The notes under the pieces: model-generated | Told to the model about the DNA's origin: nothing | Seen by the model: only the letters and a program-made list of their open reading frames with translations | Databases searched by the model: none | Shown: in pieces, positions 48,424-58,728 of the stretch | How positions within the stretch are numbered: the first letter of the stretch is position 1 | Layout of the letters: every line of letters begins with the position of its first letter | DNA from: Juglans regia | Lineage: Eukaryota > Streptophyta > Magnoliopsida > Fagales > Juglandaceae | Direction: 5' to 3' | Assembly (NCBI RefSeq): GCF_001411555.2 | Contig: NC_049909.1 | Coordinates: forward strand, 18,090,623 to 18,154,622 | DNA: 64,000 nt | Position numbers and translations under genes: made by a program

Positions 48424-49653
48424 CTACAGTCTACGGGTCTTTAGGGAACCAAGCTTCTCCGGCGGGAATAAGCCGGAGATAGAAGATATATTCTCCCGAA
48501 GACTTTTCAAGATGAATTTGGCAGAAGGCCTGAGTACGGGCGACTGGCCAAGGCAAAGTGCCGAGATTGAAAGCATGGCCTTGGCTTCTTCCGGTTCATA
48601 GTCCTCGGCCAGCCGCGGATCCACCATTTCTGCTACCTCCGTAGCTCCCAACGTGCGGACGTCCTTCAGCAAGGGTCTGACTATGGATGTCAAGAGCTGC
48701 CCCCTTTCCGAGCAGAATGCCTCCATCCCCGTCACAAGTTCCAGGAGGACAACTCCGAAGCTGTAAACATCGTTCTTCTTCGAGGCTATTCCCGTTTTCA
48801 GGTAGTGTGGATCAGTGTAACCGGGGGAACCCATCATCAAATGCTTCCTCCTCATGGGAGACGAAGAATATGGAGAAGATGAGGGCGGTAGTACCGTCGA
48901 AGAAAACCCCATCTTTGCAGACCCGAAATCGCAGAGCTTGCAGTTGAGGTGCTCGTCCAGCAGGATGTTTGAAGCCTTGATGTCGCCGTGTACGATCTGG
49001 GGGGTACATTGGTCGTGCAAATATTGCAGTGCTTGCGCAAGCTGGAATGCTATTATCATGCGTCTTCTCCACGAAAGCACAGGTGATTCCCTTTCTGTGC
49101 CATGGAGCTTTTCCTGCAAGTTTCCGTTTGCCGCATGCTCAAATACCATGGCCCCTTGTTCTGAAATCATGGAGATCGGATCTAAGAAATTAAGATATAT
49201 TTACCTTCAAACAAAGGAATTAAGAACAAACCAAATCACTAGACACGAACATAACTCACCTCCGTCATCACAGTAGCCAATAAACTTGACGATATTTTCA
49301 TTGCAAAGACGGAGCAGGATGTCTAGCTCCTGCTTGAATAATTGGTTGAGGCGCTCGCTGCCAAAATGGATCTTGATTGCACCCAGCCCCAGTTCCAGAC
49401 TCGAGCGGGCCGGGAAGTGAGCCAGATATACAGTGCTGAACCCTCCCGATCCAATTACTTCGGAGAAGTTCATGGTGAATCTCTCGATGTCGTCCCAATT
49501 GAATCTCCGAATGGAACCGTAATCCTTCCGCTTTTCATCATCAAGCTCGTGCCCATTGGCAGCCCGGTTCTCATCTGGGTCCTGATGATCGACAATCGCA
49601 CAACCGGCCGGTCTGCGTCTAATCTTCAATCCAAGGCACTTGAGGAAGGCCAT
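48424..49653 (-). CDS. Receptor-like cytoplasmic kinase, non-RD (At4g10390/At1g33260 type)
   Basis: Two minus-strand exons, 49653-49260 and 49160-48424, with a 99 bp GT-AG intron, give 376 aa. Start ATG 49653 (MAFLKCLG) is chosen because upstream in-frame codons lack an ATG. There is no signal peptide or extracellular domain; a basic, Cys-bearing N-terminus (KCLGLKIRRRPAGC) could attach to membrane. The kinase has glycine loop GSGGFSTVY (68-76), Lys94 in AIK, catalytic loop HGDIKASN (189-196) and DFG (209-211). HGD in place of HRD makes it non-RD, a class common in innate immune signalling. The activation segment end reads GSPGYTDPHY, with Asp in the usual APE Glu position. The insert MGFSSTVLPPSSSPYSSSP after DFG is Ser/Pro-rich. 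Closest family recalled is Arabidopsis At1g33260/At4g10390. Function unknown. Confidence 0.9.
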
Positions 49654-50505
49654 AACAAAATGCAGCAGCAAGGCAAGAAACACAAAGAATACTCGACAGT
49701 GTTGTGGGGACTGATCAAAGTGGGTTTCTCTACGTAGTACTTACGTTTCCTGTGCGGATGATCTTTTGAAGGAAGATCGTCGGTGCGTGTTGTTAATAGC
49801 AGAGCAAAGAACAAAGTAGTAGCGTTGAAGCTTGGTGTGTGGGCTCACCGAAAAAGAAAACGAAAAAAAGGGATGGACCAACATGCAGCACCAACTCCTG
49901 CAGACAGATTCAGAACCCCGCAAACCGTACGTAGTTCCAGACCCGTGCGGACGAACCTTCCTATCTTCGCCTCTACATTTGTTTACTCCTCGGAGCGGAG
50001 GTTGCCGGGGAGGCAGAATCCAACACTGCTTCCATACCGATCGAACAAGACAATCAATCATACACTCAGAAAACACTCGGCCTCCCAACCTCCAGTCTTT
50101 CCTGTTCTTTCTAGGCTGTATTTCAAATCTCTAAAAAGTCAAAGGAGGATTGCCGGCTGTTCGCTGTCCTTTTTTAAGGAACACGAGGCATCGCTCGGTG
50201 GTCCACACGTTTAGTTTTTTGAACATATATTAATTTGATTCTCTCAGATTTCCCTTCCAATAATCTCTCTTCCTTAAATGGTACCACGTCTCCCTCCCAA
50301 CGAATGCATTGTACTGAAGGTTGTGTCTATATTCTCGTGTGTGTGTATATATCATTATACTTAATCGCTTAAAAGATCAAATAAATAGAAATATAACGTG
50401 AATTTTATAATATTTCTTAAATTTTAAAATTTAATATTATCTAAATAATTAACACACAAGTATCTAATACCCATATACCACACATTATTTACGTATCTCA
50501 ATTTA

Positions 50506-50694
50506 GTCTCGTTTAAATATAAGTAATGTTTCATCTTATCTTATAATTACAATTTTTTTAAATTTTTATATGAAATATAATAAGTAAATCAATTTTTTCG
50601 AATCTTAAAATAATAATAATATTAAAAAATATTATTTTAAAAATATTTTATTCAACTTTTAATTTTTATCTCAACTCACTATCCAAACAGTACC
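50506..50694. mobile_element. MITE (189 bp), TSD TTA
   Basis: TTA at 50503-50505 and 50695-50697. Tips gtctcgtttaaat and atccaaacagtacc are imperfect inverted repeats. The interior is the reverse orientation of the 56823 copy (tcaattttttcgaatc, aataataataatattaaaaa, caactcact). Confidence 0.7.
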
Positions 50695-51407
50695 TTAATT
50701 TAAAAGTAAATTTTAAAACTTAAATATTATAAATCAAATTTAAATCTTTATACACAGATTTAAGAATATAATAAATCTTCATAAATAATAATTAATATTT
50801 GAATAAAGCTATAAAATCCTATTTAAGAAATTTAAGCAAGAATTACAAAATATAGTGCTACTATGCCATCCAAATTTGTTCCATGTGTCCCTATTGCAAA
50901 TTGCACTCTATTTTTCTTTAATTTTTTATTTTAAATATTTTTTAAATATTTTTAAAAAATAAAAAAATTAATACACTAATAGTTATTTTTTTAATCATTA
51001 AATAAAAATAAATTTTAAAAAATAAAATGAAATAGATTAAACTGAAGATACAAATTCAAAATGCATAATATGATTTTCCAATTGCAAAAGTTATAGCTAT
51101 TTGGTCAGAGGTTGTTCTCGATTTTATTTTTAAATAATTCTGAGTTCAGATAACGCAACAATTGATGCGACAAGTGTCCATGGCCTGAGAGAAGGGAAAG
51201 AACAAAAGAAAAACCTTTAAAAAAAAAAAGGAGCAGGAATTGAGAGAAGGAAATTTATCTCTGGAGGTAGAAAGATTTGATGCATGTTTCATGTCACTGT
51301 CAAGGTGGTTTCATATCCTTATAAAACACGTCATGTCTCAAACAGAATCCATTCTTTCATTTGTGGACAAACAGAATCCTTTTTTTGATTTTTTAAAGGA
51401 TCGTGTT

Positions 51408-51780
51408 ACAGCCCCGCTGGGAGCTCCCCGCTGGGGGCTGTAGGTATATATTATATATATTTTTTTTAAGTTATTTTTTATATAATATTTTTTAATATTT
51501 TTTAAAAAATAAAATAAATTTAGAATATCATTAAAAATATTTTTTTAATCAAAAAGTAAAAATAAAATTATTAAAAAATATTTTCTTAATCACGAAGTAA
51601 AATAAAAAATCATAAAAAATATTTTATATTTTACTTCCTGATTAAGCAAGTATTATTTAATAATATTATAAATTTTTTTATTTTTTAAAAATATTTAAAA
51701 TTATTAAAAATATCTATATAAAAAAAAAATTAAAAAATACACATAATAAAATACACTAGAGCTCCAGCGGGAGCCCCAGC
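51408..51780. mobile_element. Palindromic AT-rich element with GC-rich arms
   Basis: The left arm (about 51408-51440) contains ccgctgggagctccccgctgg; the right arm (about 51756-51780) contains its mirror ctccagcgggagccccagc. Between them the sequence is nearly all A/T and itself partly self-complementary (aaaaatattttttaatca against tgattaag..aaaatattt). Looks like a foldback or MITE-type element. A similar GC-tip plus AT-core unit is at about 56515-56760 (gggtcccgggg..). Confidence 0.5.
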
Positions 51781-53090
51781 CAACATTATCCTTTTTTAAA
51801 TTCTCCATGTCCTTTTCTCTTCGCTCCAGCATTCATGTTTTTTTTTTTTTTTTAATGGAATATAACTTGATGCGATGGCATATTATTTACCAAACATTTT
51901 GGTGTTATATGTAATTATATTTTTATTTATAATTTTACTTACAATAATACTTTTTAAAAAAAAATTAAATTTTATAATTTTCAATATATCAATAACTAAC
52001 TTGTGAATAATTTAATGTTTTATAAGTTTTTCTAAAGTATATTTAGTATTTTCCTTTTCTTAAATGATAAGTGTTGTATATAGATATTTAAGGCCGGTTT
52101 GAAGTTGCGTTATGAGTCTTAAAAAATGATTAAATAATCTTAAAAATTTTTTAATTAAAAAATTAAGTTTTTTGGATGTTATATATTAAAGCATTTTTTA
52201 ATATCAAATAAGTTAAAAATTATGTTTGAGGAAAAGTTTCAAAATCCTCAAATGTGCTTTTCAGATAATGTGAAATGTAGTTTGAATTTTAAAAATACTG
52301 TTAATGGGTAAAAATATCCATACAACTTTTAAATAATTACAACTTTCAAACTTTAAAGAATATGATCATAATCTTTAAAAAATTAAATAATCTTAATTTC
52401 TACATCAGAAATCAATTTTTTAATTTGTTTTCGAACAAATAAAAAATGTTTGAAAGTACTCATATGATTACCAAAGACTAAATAATTGTTTAATAATATA
52501 ACTTATTACTTAAGCTATAAGTTATAAGCTCTAAAACTATAAACTATATTTCTCACCTCAATCTCAAACATGTACTTAATATAAGAGATACACTTTTAGT
52601 CACAAATGAATTTTATAAAAGTAAACTCACAAATTAATGTAGTTTGATGTGAAATGTTAGATTGAAAAAATATTTTTATTATAAAATAGATTTAACGTAT
52701 CATATAAAACCATATCAGCATGTGAGTTTATTTTTATGAAATCTTTTTTATAGCTGTAACACTTATATTAATACAATTGATGTTAGGTATCAACAATCAA
52801 TACGGGTATTTCATATAGTTACTATTAGTCTTGCAAATGAAAGAGATAAATATATGAAATAGGTATAATTACAATATTTATAATTGTTCACGTGAATTTT
52901 TCAAACAATATTATATATTTAATAAATATTCACTTTAGGTCCACATTAAATACCTAATAAATATTTTACTCAAAGTCCTAAATTTTGAATAACCATAAGA
53001 AATTCAAAAGGACCCATATTCACCACAGTTTAATACCATTTATTAGCAAATATACAAGTAACTATCAATTAAATAGTATTTTAAATTATA

Positions 53091-54879
53091 AGAAAAACCA
53101 TAATTTTATATTATATATCAGATGAGATAAGTCATGATCTGCATGTGAAAACCATGGCTTCGATAAAGTATTGATTCTAATAAAATTTTTTTTTTTTTTG
53201 AAACATATAAAGTATACGAAATACAATCTGAATTAAGTTCTTTACACCTTTGTGTGTGTGTATATATATATATATTATTTTTTATAGAAAAAATAAAAAT
53301 AGGATAGTGTCAAGTAAATATTGTAAACTTAATATAAGAATATTTTTCATATAATAAAAAGTTATTATTGAGTGTAACCTAGACAAAAGACAACATGTTT
53401 AAAGTAGCACTTAAACTTGGTAAATGCTAGAACTTTCCCAGTGCACCATGTTACGGATGGGGACCCCACTTGTGAACAATTAGGCGAGTTATGCTATTAC
53501 AAATCTATTGTAGCATATTACTCAAAAACGAAGGATTCGTTTATTTTTACAGGTAAGATGAGATATATATAAATAATATTAAGATATGTGAATTAAGATA
53601 AGATAAGATAGTTTTGTTAAAATATGTGTGTCTATTTATAAAGATGAGATGAAAAAATTTTAACTTTTTTTGTAGTATTTGATAAAAAAGAAAAATTAGG
53701 ACCCACCAATTATTGTTTAATTTTTTGGATAATATTTTTAGAGTGTGTTTGAAAAAGATGGGAAGCATACAATCAATTCAACTAATGGGAGACGACCCGT
53801 ATGAGACAAACAGATAGTTTTTGACGTAGACAGTAGACGAAAGAGAGAAAGGAGAGGGAGAGGGTCGGACGCAGCTTTTTATGTATAGTACAATCAATGA
53901 ACACTGATAAAATAAAGGGAGATGAACTAAGATAAAAAAATAGATGTTTGTTTTCAAAGAATGTCTGACCATACAAAACTTGAAAAAAAATTTCAAAATT
54001 TTGTGTTTTATCTCTGAAAGCAAACGATGCAAATCAATTTACAAAGTTTTTATTGACCCGCTAGACACATCTTGATAGTGAAGTTTAACCATGTCTTTTC
54101 ACACAATAGTAGTGCTACAATGTTAGAAACATTTTATAAAAGTAAATTTATAAATTAAATTCATATGATATGTTATATTTACTTTATAATAAGAATAATT
54201 TTACAGTCTGATGTACCACATCCATTTGCGAGTTTAAATCAATTATGACTAAAGAAGTGCTAGATTCATGAATAAATCTCACAAAAATAGACAATAGTAG
54301 TGCTATAATTTTAAAATTTTTTTATAAAAGTAAACTTATAAATTGAATTCATATGATATGTTATATTTACTTTATAATAAAAATAATTTTACAGTCTGAC
54401 GTACCACATCTATTTGCTAGTTTAAATTAGTTATGACTAGAGAAGTGCTAGATTCATGAATAAATTTCATAAAAATAAACTCACAAATTGAATTAATTTA
54501 ATGTGATATGTTAAATTTACTTTACAATAAAACTTAGTATCGTATGTTTACTTTTAAAAAAAATAATATGATGTATCGTATCATGCCACATTTATAGAAT
54601 AAATTTGTACACGAAGTATTCCTCTGAGTAAGTAGATCATGACTCGTAATAATAAGTGAAATAATATATGCCAAATTTGTAAATAACATAACTGAAATAA
54701 CTGACACTTTAGTTGATCTCAAAAGAAAAAAAAATGACACTTAGAAGAGCCTCTACGTGTCATTTATTTCTCGCGTTGTTTTACTAGTACTATCAATGCA
54801 ATCATATCCTTGGTTTATAATAATAAAGAAAGAACAAAAATATCGTGTAAAATCATTTTTATATTTTATTTTTTAAATG
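53091..54879. other. AT-rich intergenic region with tandem element copies
   Basis: Contains an (AT/GT) microsatellite at 53252-53275 and the tandem 188-bp duplication at 54104-54480. No gene recognised. Confidence 0.4.
54104..54480. repeat. 188-bp direct tandem duplication
   Basis: caatagtagtgctac at 54104 recurs at 54292 as caatagtagtgctat, and the following 180 bases match closely (tttataataa.aataatttta, cagtctga.gtacc, agaagtgctagattcatgaa). A partial third unit continues to about 54560. The unit belongs to the AT-rich element family seen at 4010, 33445, 37450, 37935 and 52590. Confidence 0.8.
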
Positions 54880-56210
54880 AAATTTTCATTGATAATAACA
54901 TATCAATTACAGAGTTTGTCAGATAAGACATTACTTGAAATAAACTAAAGACTCTCCTCGATCATTACAATTTCATTGCTATAATTAAAATTAAACTTAA
55001 CTAGTTGATATGCAACACCATTTCCTGCTCTCGATACCCATGCAACCTTCCAATCTTGTATTCTCTTAAGTAGTTATTTGATATCATCCACTACTCGCCC
55101 AAACTAAAGCCAATTCTATTCTTTGTTATTTACTGCATTCACAACACTTTGTACATTACCTTCAAATATTACATTGCAAAGATTAAGTTCATTGCATAAA
55201 ACCATTGCTCTATACAATGCCAAACATTCGTCTAGCACTGGTTTGGAGTTAAAACTCTTTTTAGCAAGGAGTGAAACCAAAACTTATCCTTCACAATCCC
55301 GAACTATGACTCCAATACCCATTTTCTTAATATCTTCATGTAGTGCAACATTCTAATTGGCCTTAATGTAACCTTCTGATGATGTTTTCCATGTTTTAGT
55401 GTTATTGGTACAAGTGCCTTCTCGCTGACCTTATTGCCTTCTCACTTGTGCAGCCTTAAACTATTCCATTAGCTCATTAGCTCCAAGTACAAGTCTTTTT
55501 GGATCAATCATTCTACCTTCAAACAAAAATTTATTCTTTCTTAACCAGATTTTTCTCAACATAACAACAACTCAACTGAGAGTAACATCATTTAGTGTCT
55601 TTGTACACCTTATCCAAAGATCTAAAAAATTCATTTCATTTACATTCCATTTTTGCACTAGGTTTGTTGCATCATTCCATATATCATTAGCTGCAACACA
55701 TGTACTTATGTTTTAGCCTCTTGCTTGCATACTATACAAATTGGATTGTCTACCACCTGTTTCATATACATATTTTGTCTTGTTGGCCTCTTACTTGCAT
55801 ACTATACAAATTGGATTGTCTACCACTTGTTTCATATACAGATTTTGTCTTGTTGGCAACACACATTGACAAGCCTTCCACATGAAGCTCTTCAGAGTCC
55901 CTGGTACCTCCAATTTTCATAGTTTCTTCTGAACACTTTTCCAAACCACTCTTTATGGAAGACTTTTCCTATTTTATATGTTTTTGATTTAGAGCAGAAT
56001 AATGAGCATTCCTTACACTGAAAGTCCCATCACCAGTATATCCTCAATAACTTTTGTCGGGTCCTCCAAGGAAATTAATGAGAATATTACATATCTGCTC
56101 TGCCTCTTTCTTATTGAACATTTCGGCTACTAACTGCTCATTCCAATTGTGATTCTCCTCATTAATCAACTCATTCACTCTTGCATTTCGGTCTAACCTG
56201 CTGACTTGTA
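54880..56210 (-). mobile_element. Degenerate LINE 3' region (zinc-binding RVT and RNase H parts)
   Basis: Minus-strand translations, with stops and frameshifts, show pieces typical of plant non-LTR elements. At about 56100-56180 there is NWNEQLVAEMFNKKEAEQI. At about 55740-55860 there is a zinc-binding RT segment with NPICIVCKQE. At about 55000-55240 there is an RNase H-like segment (DECLALYRAMVLCNELN, AWVSRAGNGVAYQLVKF). Endonuclease and RT core are missing. It is an old, 5'-truncated insertion and not a functional gene. Confidence 0.7.
55720..55859. repeat. 70-bp tandem duplication inside the LINE remnant
   Basis: gcatactatacaaattggat at 55727 recurs at 55797, and the following sequence matches through cttgttggc with a few changes. 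Two adjacent 70-base units. Confidence 0.85.
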
Positions 56211-56822
56211 TGACTTTTTTAAATATAAAATAATTATTTTGATTAAATATATAAAAATATAAAAATAATTATATATAACGTAACTGGATCATAAAGTCAA
56301 CTATACTCGAAGGACCCGAGTACCAAAGTATTACGTCAATATTCAGACATAATTTATTTTAGAATCTTTTATATAATTATGTTTTAAATTAACGATGTTT
56401 TTATAAAATAAATTATAAAAATAATATTACTTTATATAAACACTCTTATTTTAAAATATAATTATATAAAAAATTATAAAAAAAATTGTATGTTACTCAT
56501 ATTTAAGAGTTGAGAAATGCTTTGGGTCCCGGGGTCCTGAATTTAGGATTCAAAACATGTCCCGAATGGAACTTTATTTATTTATTATTATTATAGAATG
56601 ATTAAAAAAATATTTTTTAATGATATTATGAATTTTTTAATTTTTTTAAAAATATTTATAATAATTAAAAATATATATAAAATAAAAAATAAAAAAAAAA
56701 TTTTGCCTATTCGGGACACTTTCGGGCTACATCTCTCGGGAGATGTAGCAGTGCCCTTAATTTTTTGGTACAACCAGGATAAAAATGATTAGCAGAGAAA
56801 CTCTTAAGGGCAGTACAAATTA

Positions 56823-57012
56823 GGTTGTGTTTGGATGTTGAAGTGAGTTGAGTTGAGATGATAAAATATTGTTAGAATATTATTTTTTAATATTATTATT
56901 ATTTTGAGATTTGAAAAAGTTAAATTGTTTATTATATTTTATGTTGGAATTTGAAAAAGTTGTAATGATGAGTTGAGATGAGTTGAGAGGAGTTCATCAA
57001 CCAAACGAAGCC
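56823..57012. mobile_element. MITE (190 bp), TSD TTA
   Basis: TTA at 56820-56822 and 57013-57015. Tips ggttgtgtttgg and ccaaacgaagcc are inverted repeats of 12 bases with few mismatches. The core taatattattattattttg and ttgaaaaagttgtaatgatg is shared with the next copy. Confidence 0.85.
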
Positions 57013-57067
57013 TTAATCTACGTCCCAAAATGATGATGTTCAGAGTAACGGAAAGTACAAATTCTAA

Positions 57068-57267
57068 GGTAGTGTTTGGATGTTGAAGTGAATTGAGTTG
57101 AGTTGAGTTGAGATGATAAAATATTGTTAGAATATTATTTTTTAATATTATTATTATTTTGAGATTTGAAAAAGTTGAATTATTTATTATATTTTGTATT
57201 GGAATTTGAAAAAGTTGTAATGATGAGTTGAGATGAGTTGAGATGATTTTGAAAACCAAACAAAGCC
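57068..57267. mobile_element. MITE (200 bp), TSD TAA
   Basis: TAA at 57065-57067 and 57268-57270. Tips ggtagtgtttgg and ccaaacaaagcc. Very similar to 56823-57012 and in the same orientation, only 55 bases away. Separate target duplications show two independent insertions and not a tandem duplication. Confidence 0.85.
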
Positions 57268-57364
57268 TAAATAGATAGATTTGTACAAATTTTTTTATAA
57301 AAACATGATTCACACTAAAAAAAAAATAAATATTTTACAAAGAGAATGCACAAGATATATTTAA

Positions 57365-57584
57365 GGAGTGATTTAGATTTAGAGATGAGTTGAGATAGAT
57401 TGAGATGGTTTGTGAATGGTAAAATAAAAGTTGAATTATTTATTATATTTTATGTAGAAATTTGAAAAAATTGTTTTGAAATTTGAAAAAATTGAATTGT
57501 TTATTATATTTTGTGTTAGAATTTGAAAAAGTGATAATGATGAGATGAGATAAATTGAGCTGAGTTTTGAATGCAAACAAAGCA
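57365..57584. mobile_element. MITE (about 220 bp), third copy in the cluster
   Basis: Opens ggagtgatttagatttagag and ends tgaatgcaaacaaagc. Same subgroup as 22271-22500 (two gttgaattatttattatattt-like units). Target duplication not clear. Confidence 0.65.
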
Positions 57585-57587
57585 GTC

Positions 57588-57770
57588 TGTTTTAGATAGT
57601 GAGTTGAGATAAAAGTTTACAGTTAAATAAAATATTATTTTTTAATATTATTTTTATTTTAAAATTTTAAAAATTAAATTATTTATAATATTTGATAGAA
57701 ATTTTAAAAAATTATAATAATAAAATAAAATAAAATAAAATAAAATGGTTTCACACTCCAAATCATTTGG
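57588..57770. mobile_element. Degenerate fourth MITE copy
   Basis: tttagatagtgagttgagat, then ttaatattatttttattttaaaa and aattaaattatttataatat, follow the family order. The right half has expanded into (aaaat)n at about 57720-57745. Ends not definable. Confidence 0.5.
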
Positions 57771-57789
57771 GAGGCAAAATAAGGTAATT

Positions 57790-58410
57790 CAAATTGGTAT
57801 GGTTTCCCAGGTCAACTCCGGAACAAACATGCATCGGCCATATGATTGTTGGCTATAAAGGAGAAAGGTAACGTAACAGTGCTAGAGAAATCGATTTCAA
57901 CGTGAACTAATAATTGCTTGAAAAAAAGAGACAAAAGATGTCATCGATGGCCCCTTTATTTTCAAAAAGAAAAAGATGAATTGGACTTCTGAATTGTTCT
58001 TCAGATCTTGCCTCCCACAAATCAAAATTCCAGATTTGTAGAATGAAATCACAAACACAATGTGCTTGCTCCCTCACAGAAACGACAATGCTAGTAGTAG
58101 TCTCGCAGAGCAGTGGAAATGATTGACATTATTTTTCTACAGATGCCATTAAAGCCGCCCTTTGGTAAATCCTCCGAAAAATGTTCCTTTTCTTCCTGAT
58201 TCTGCATCAGCAAGCTTAATCTGCATCACCTAGAATGATAAAGATTTAAGAGAAATTAAGGGGTTTAAAGGCAAAAATACCGCAGCCCAGAAACAGGTGT
58301 CCACAGGGTTGCTGGCATGCTCCAACGATGGCAGGACCAAGCTCTGCCAGTTGAGAATTGCAGAAGAAAGCTGCGGGATTTTGACATGCGCAACCTCGCA
58401 GCGGAGCCGA
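57790..58410 (-). pseudogene. Duplicated segment, copy B: decayed copy of the small unknown gene
   Basis: Collinear with 45405-46300 in the same orientation. The exon 2 counterpart (about 58270-58370 minus) still reads NSQLAELGPAIVGA. The exon 3 counterpart (about 58095-58140 minus) keeps HCSARLL..-type residues but its upstream half is lost. No equivalent of exon 1 is seen; sequence similarity stops near 58415, close to the leader of the glycosyltransferase gene. Regarded as a pseudogene. Confidence 0.6.
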
Positions 58411-58728
58411 ATGCGTACATGGAATGGGAGGAGGAGAAATGCGGGAAGACAAGAAACGTTGCGTTTGGTTGAAAGAAGAAGAGGGAGAAACGCGAACCAA
58501 AGCAACGCCAGCACGGGGACGCAATGGTTCAAGTTCAAAATTTCAACCTCAAAGGCATGCCAGCAGAGCAGTAGCGGAGGCTCTCTTTAAATTTCGAGAA
58601 AAAAGAAAAAACAAAAGGACTCACAATCCAAGAGAAACTCCAGAATAGAAAGAGAGACAGAGACCGGAAACGAAGCGAAATCCCCTTTCTGGAGGCGATT
58701 TCCTTCGCCCTGAACGGGATAATCGTGG
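58411..58728 (+). promoter_or_regulatory. Presumed promoter and leader of the glycosyltransferase gene
   Basis: GC-richer, purine-rich sequence between the end of duplicated copy B and the ATG at 58729. No clear TATA box. Placement is by position only. Confidence 0.35.

Larger units (their letters stand above)
49654..53090. other. Upstream of the kinase and AT-rich intergenic DNA
   Basis: The first 500 bases (to about 50215) are GC-richer and hold the kinase leader and promoter. Beyond is very AT-rich sequence with a MITE at 50506-50694, a palindromic block around 51405-51780 (gctgggagctccccgctggggctg near 51415-51440 mirrored by gagctccagcgggagcccc near 51760) and an AT-rich element at about 52590-52760. 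No gene recognised. Confidence 0.4.

Noticed and set aside
49654..49683. Ten extra N-terminal residues for the cytoplasmic kinase
   Set aside because: The extension begins at GTG, not ATG; ATG 49653 is the first standard start and gives the family-like MAFLKCLG N-terminus.
54534..54740. Hydrophobic minus-strand frame
   Set aside because: AT-rich repeat sequence translates to hydrophobic residues by chance; no conserved pattern.
56939..57313. 124-codon minus-strand frame with repeated NSLQ/STHLNSS phrases
   Set aside because: It is a read-through of two MITE copies, which explains the repeated protein phrases.
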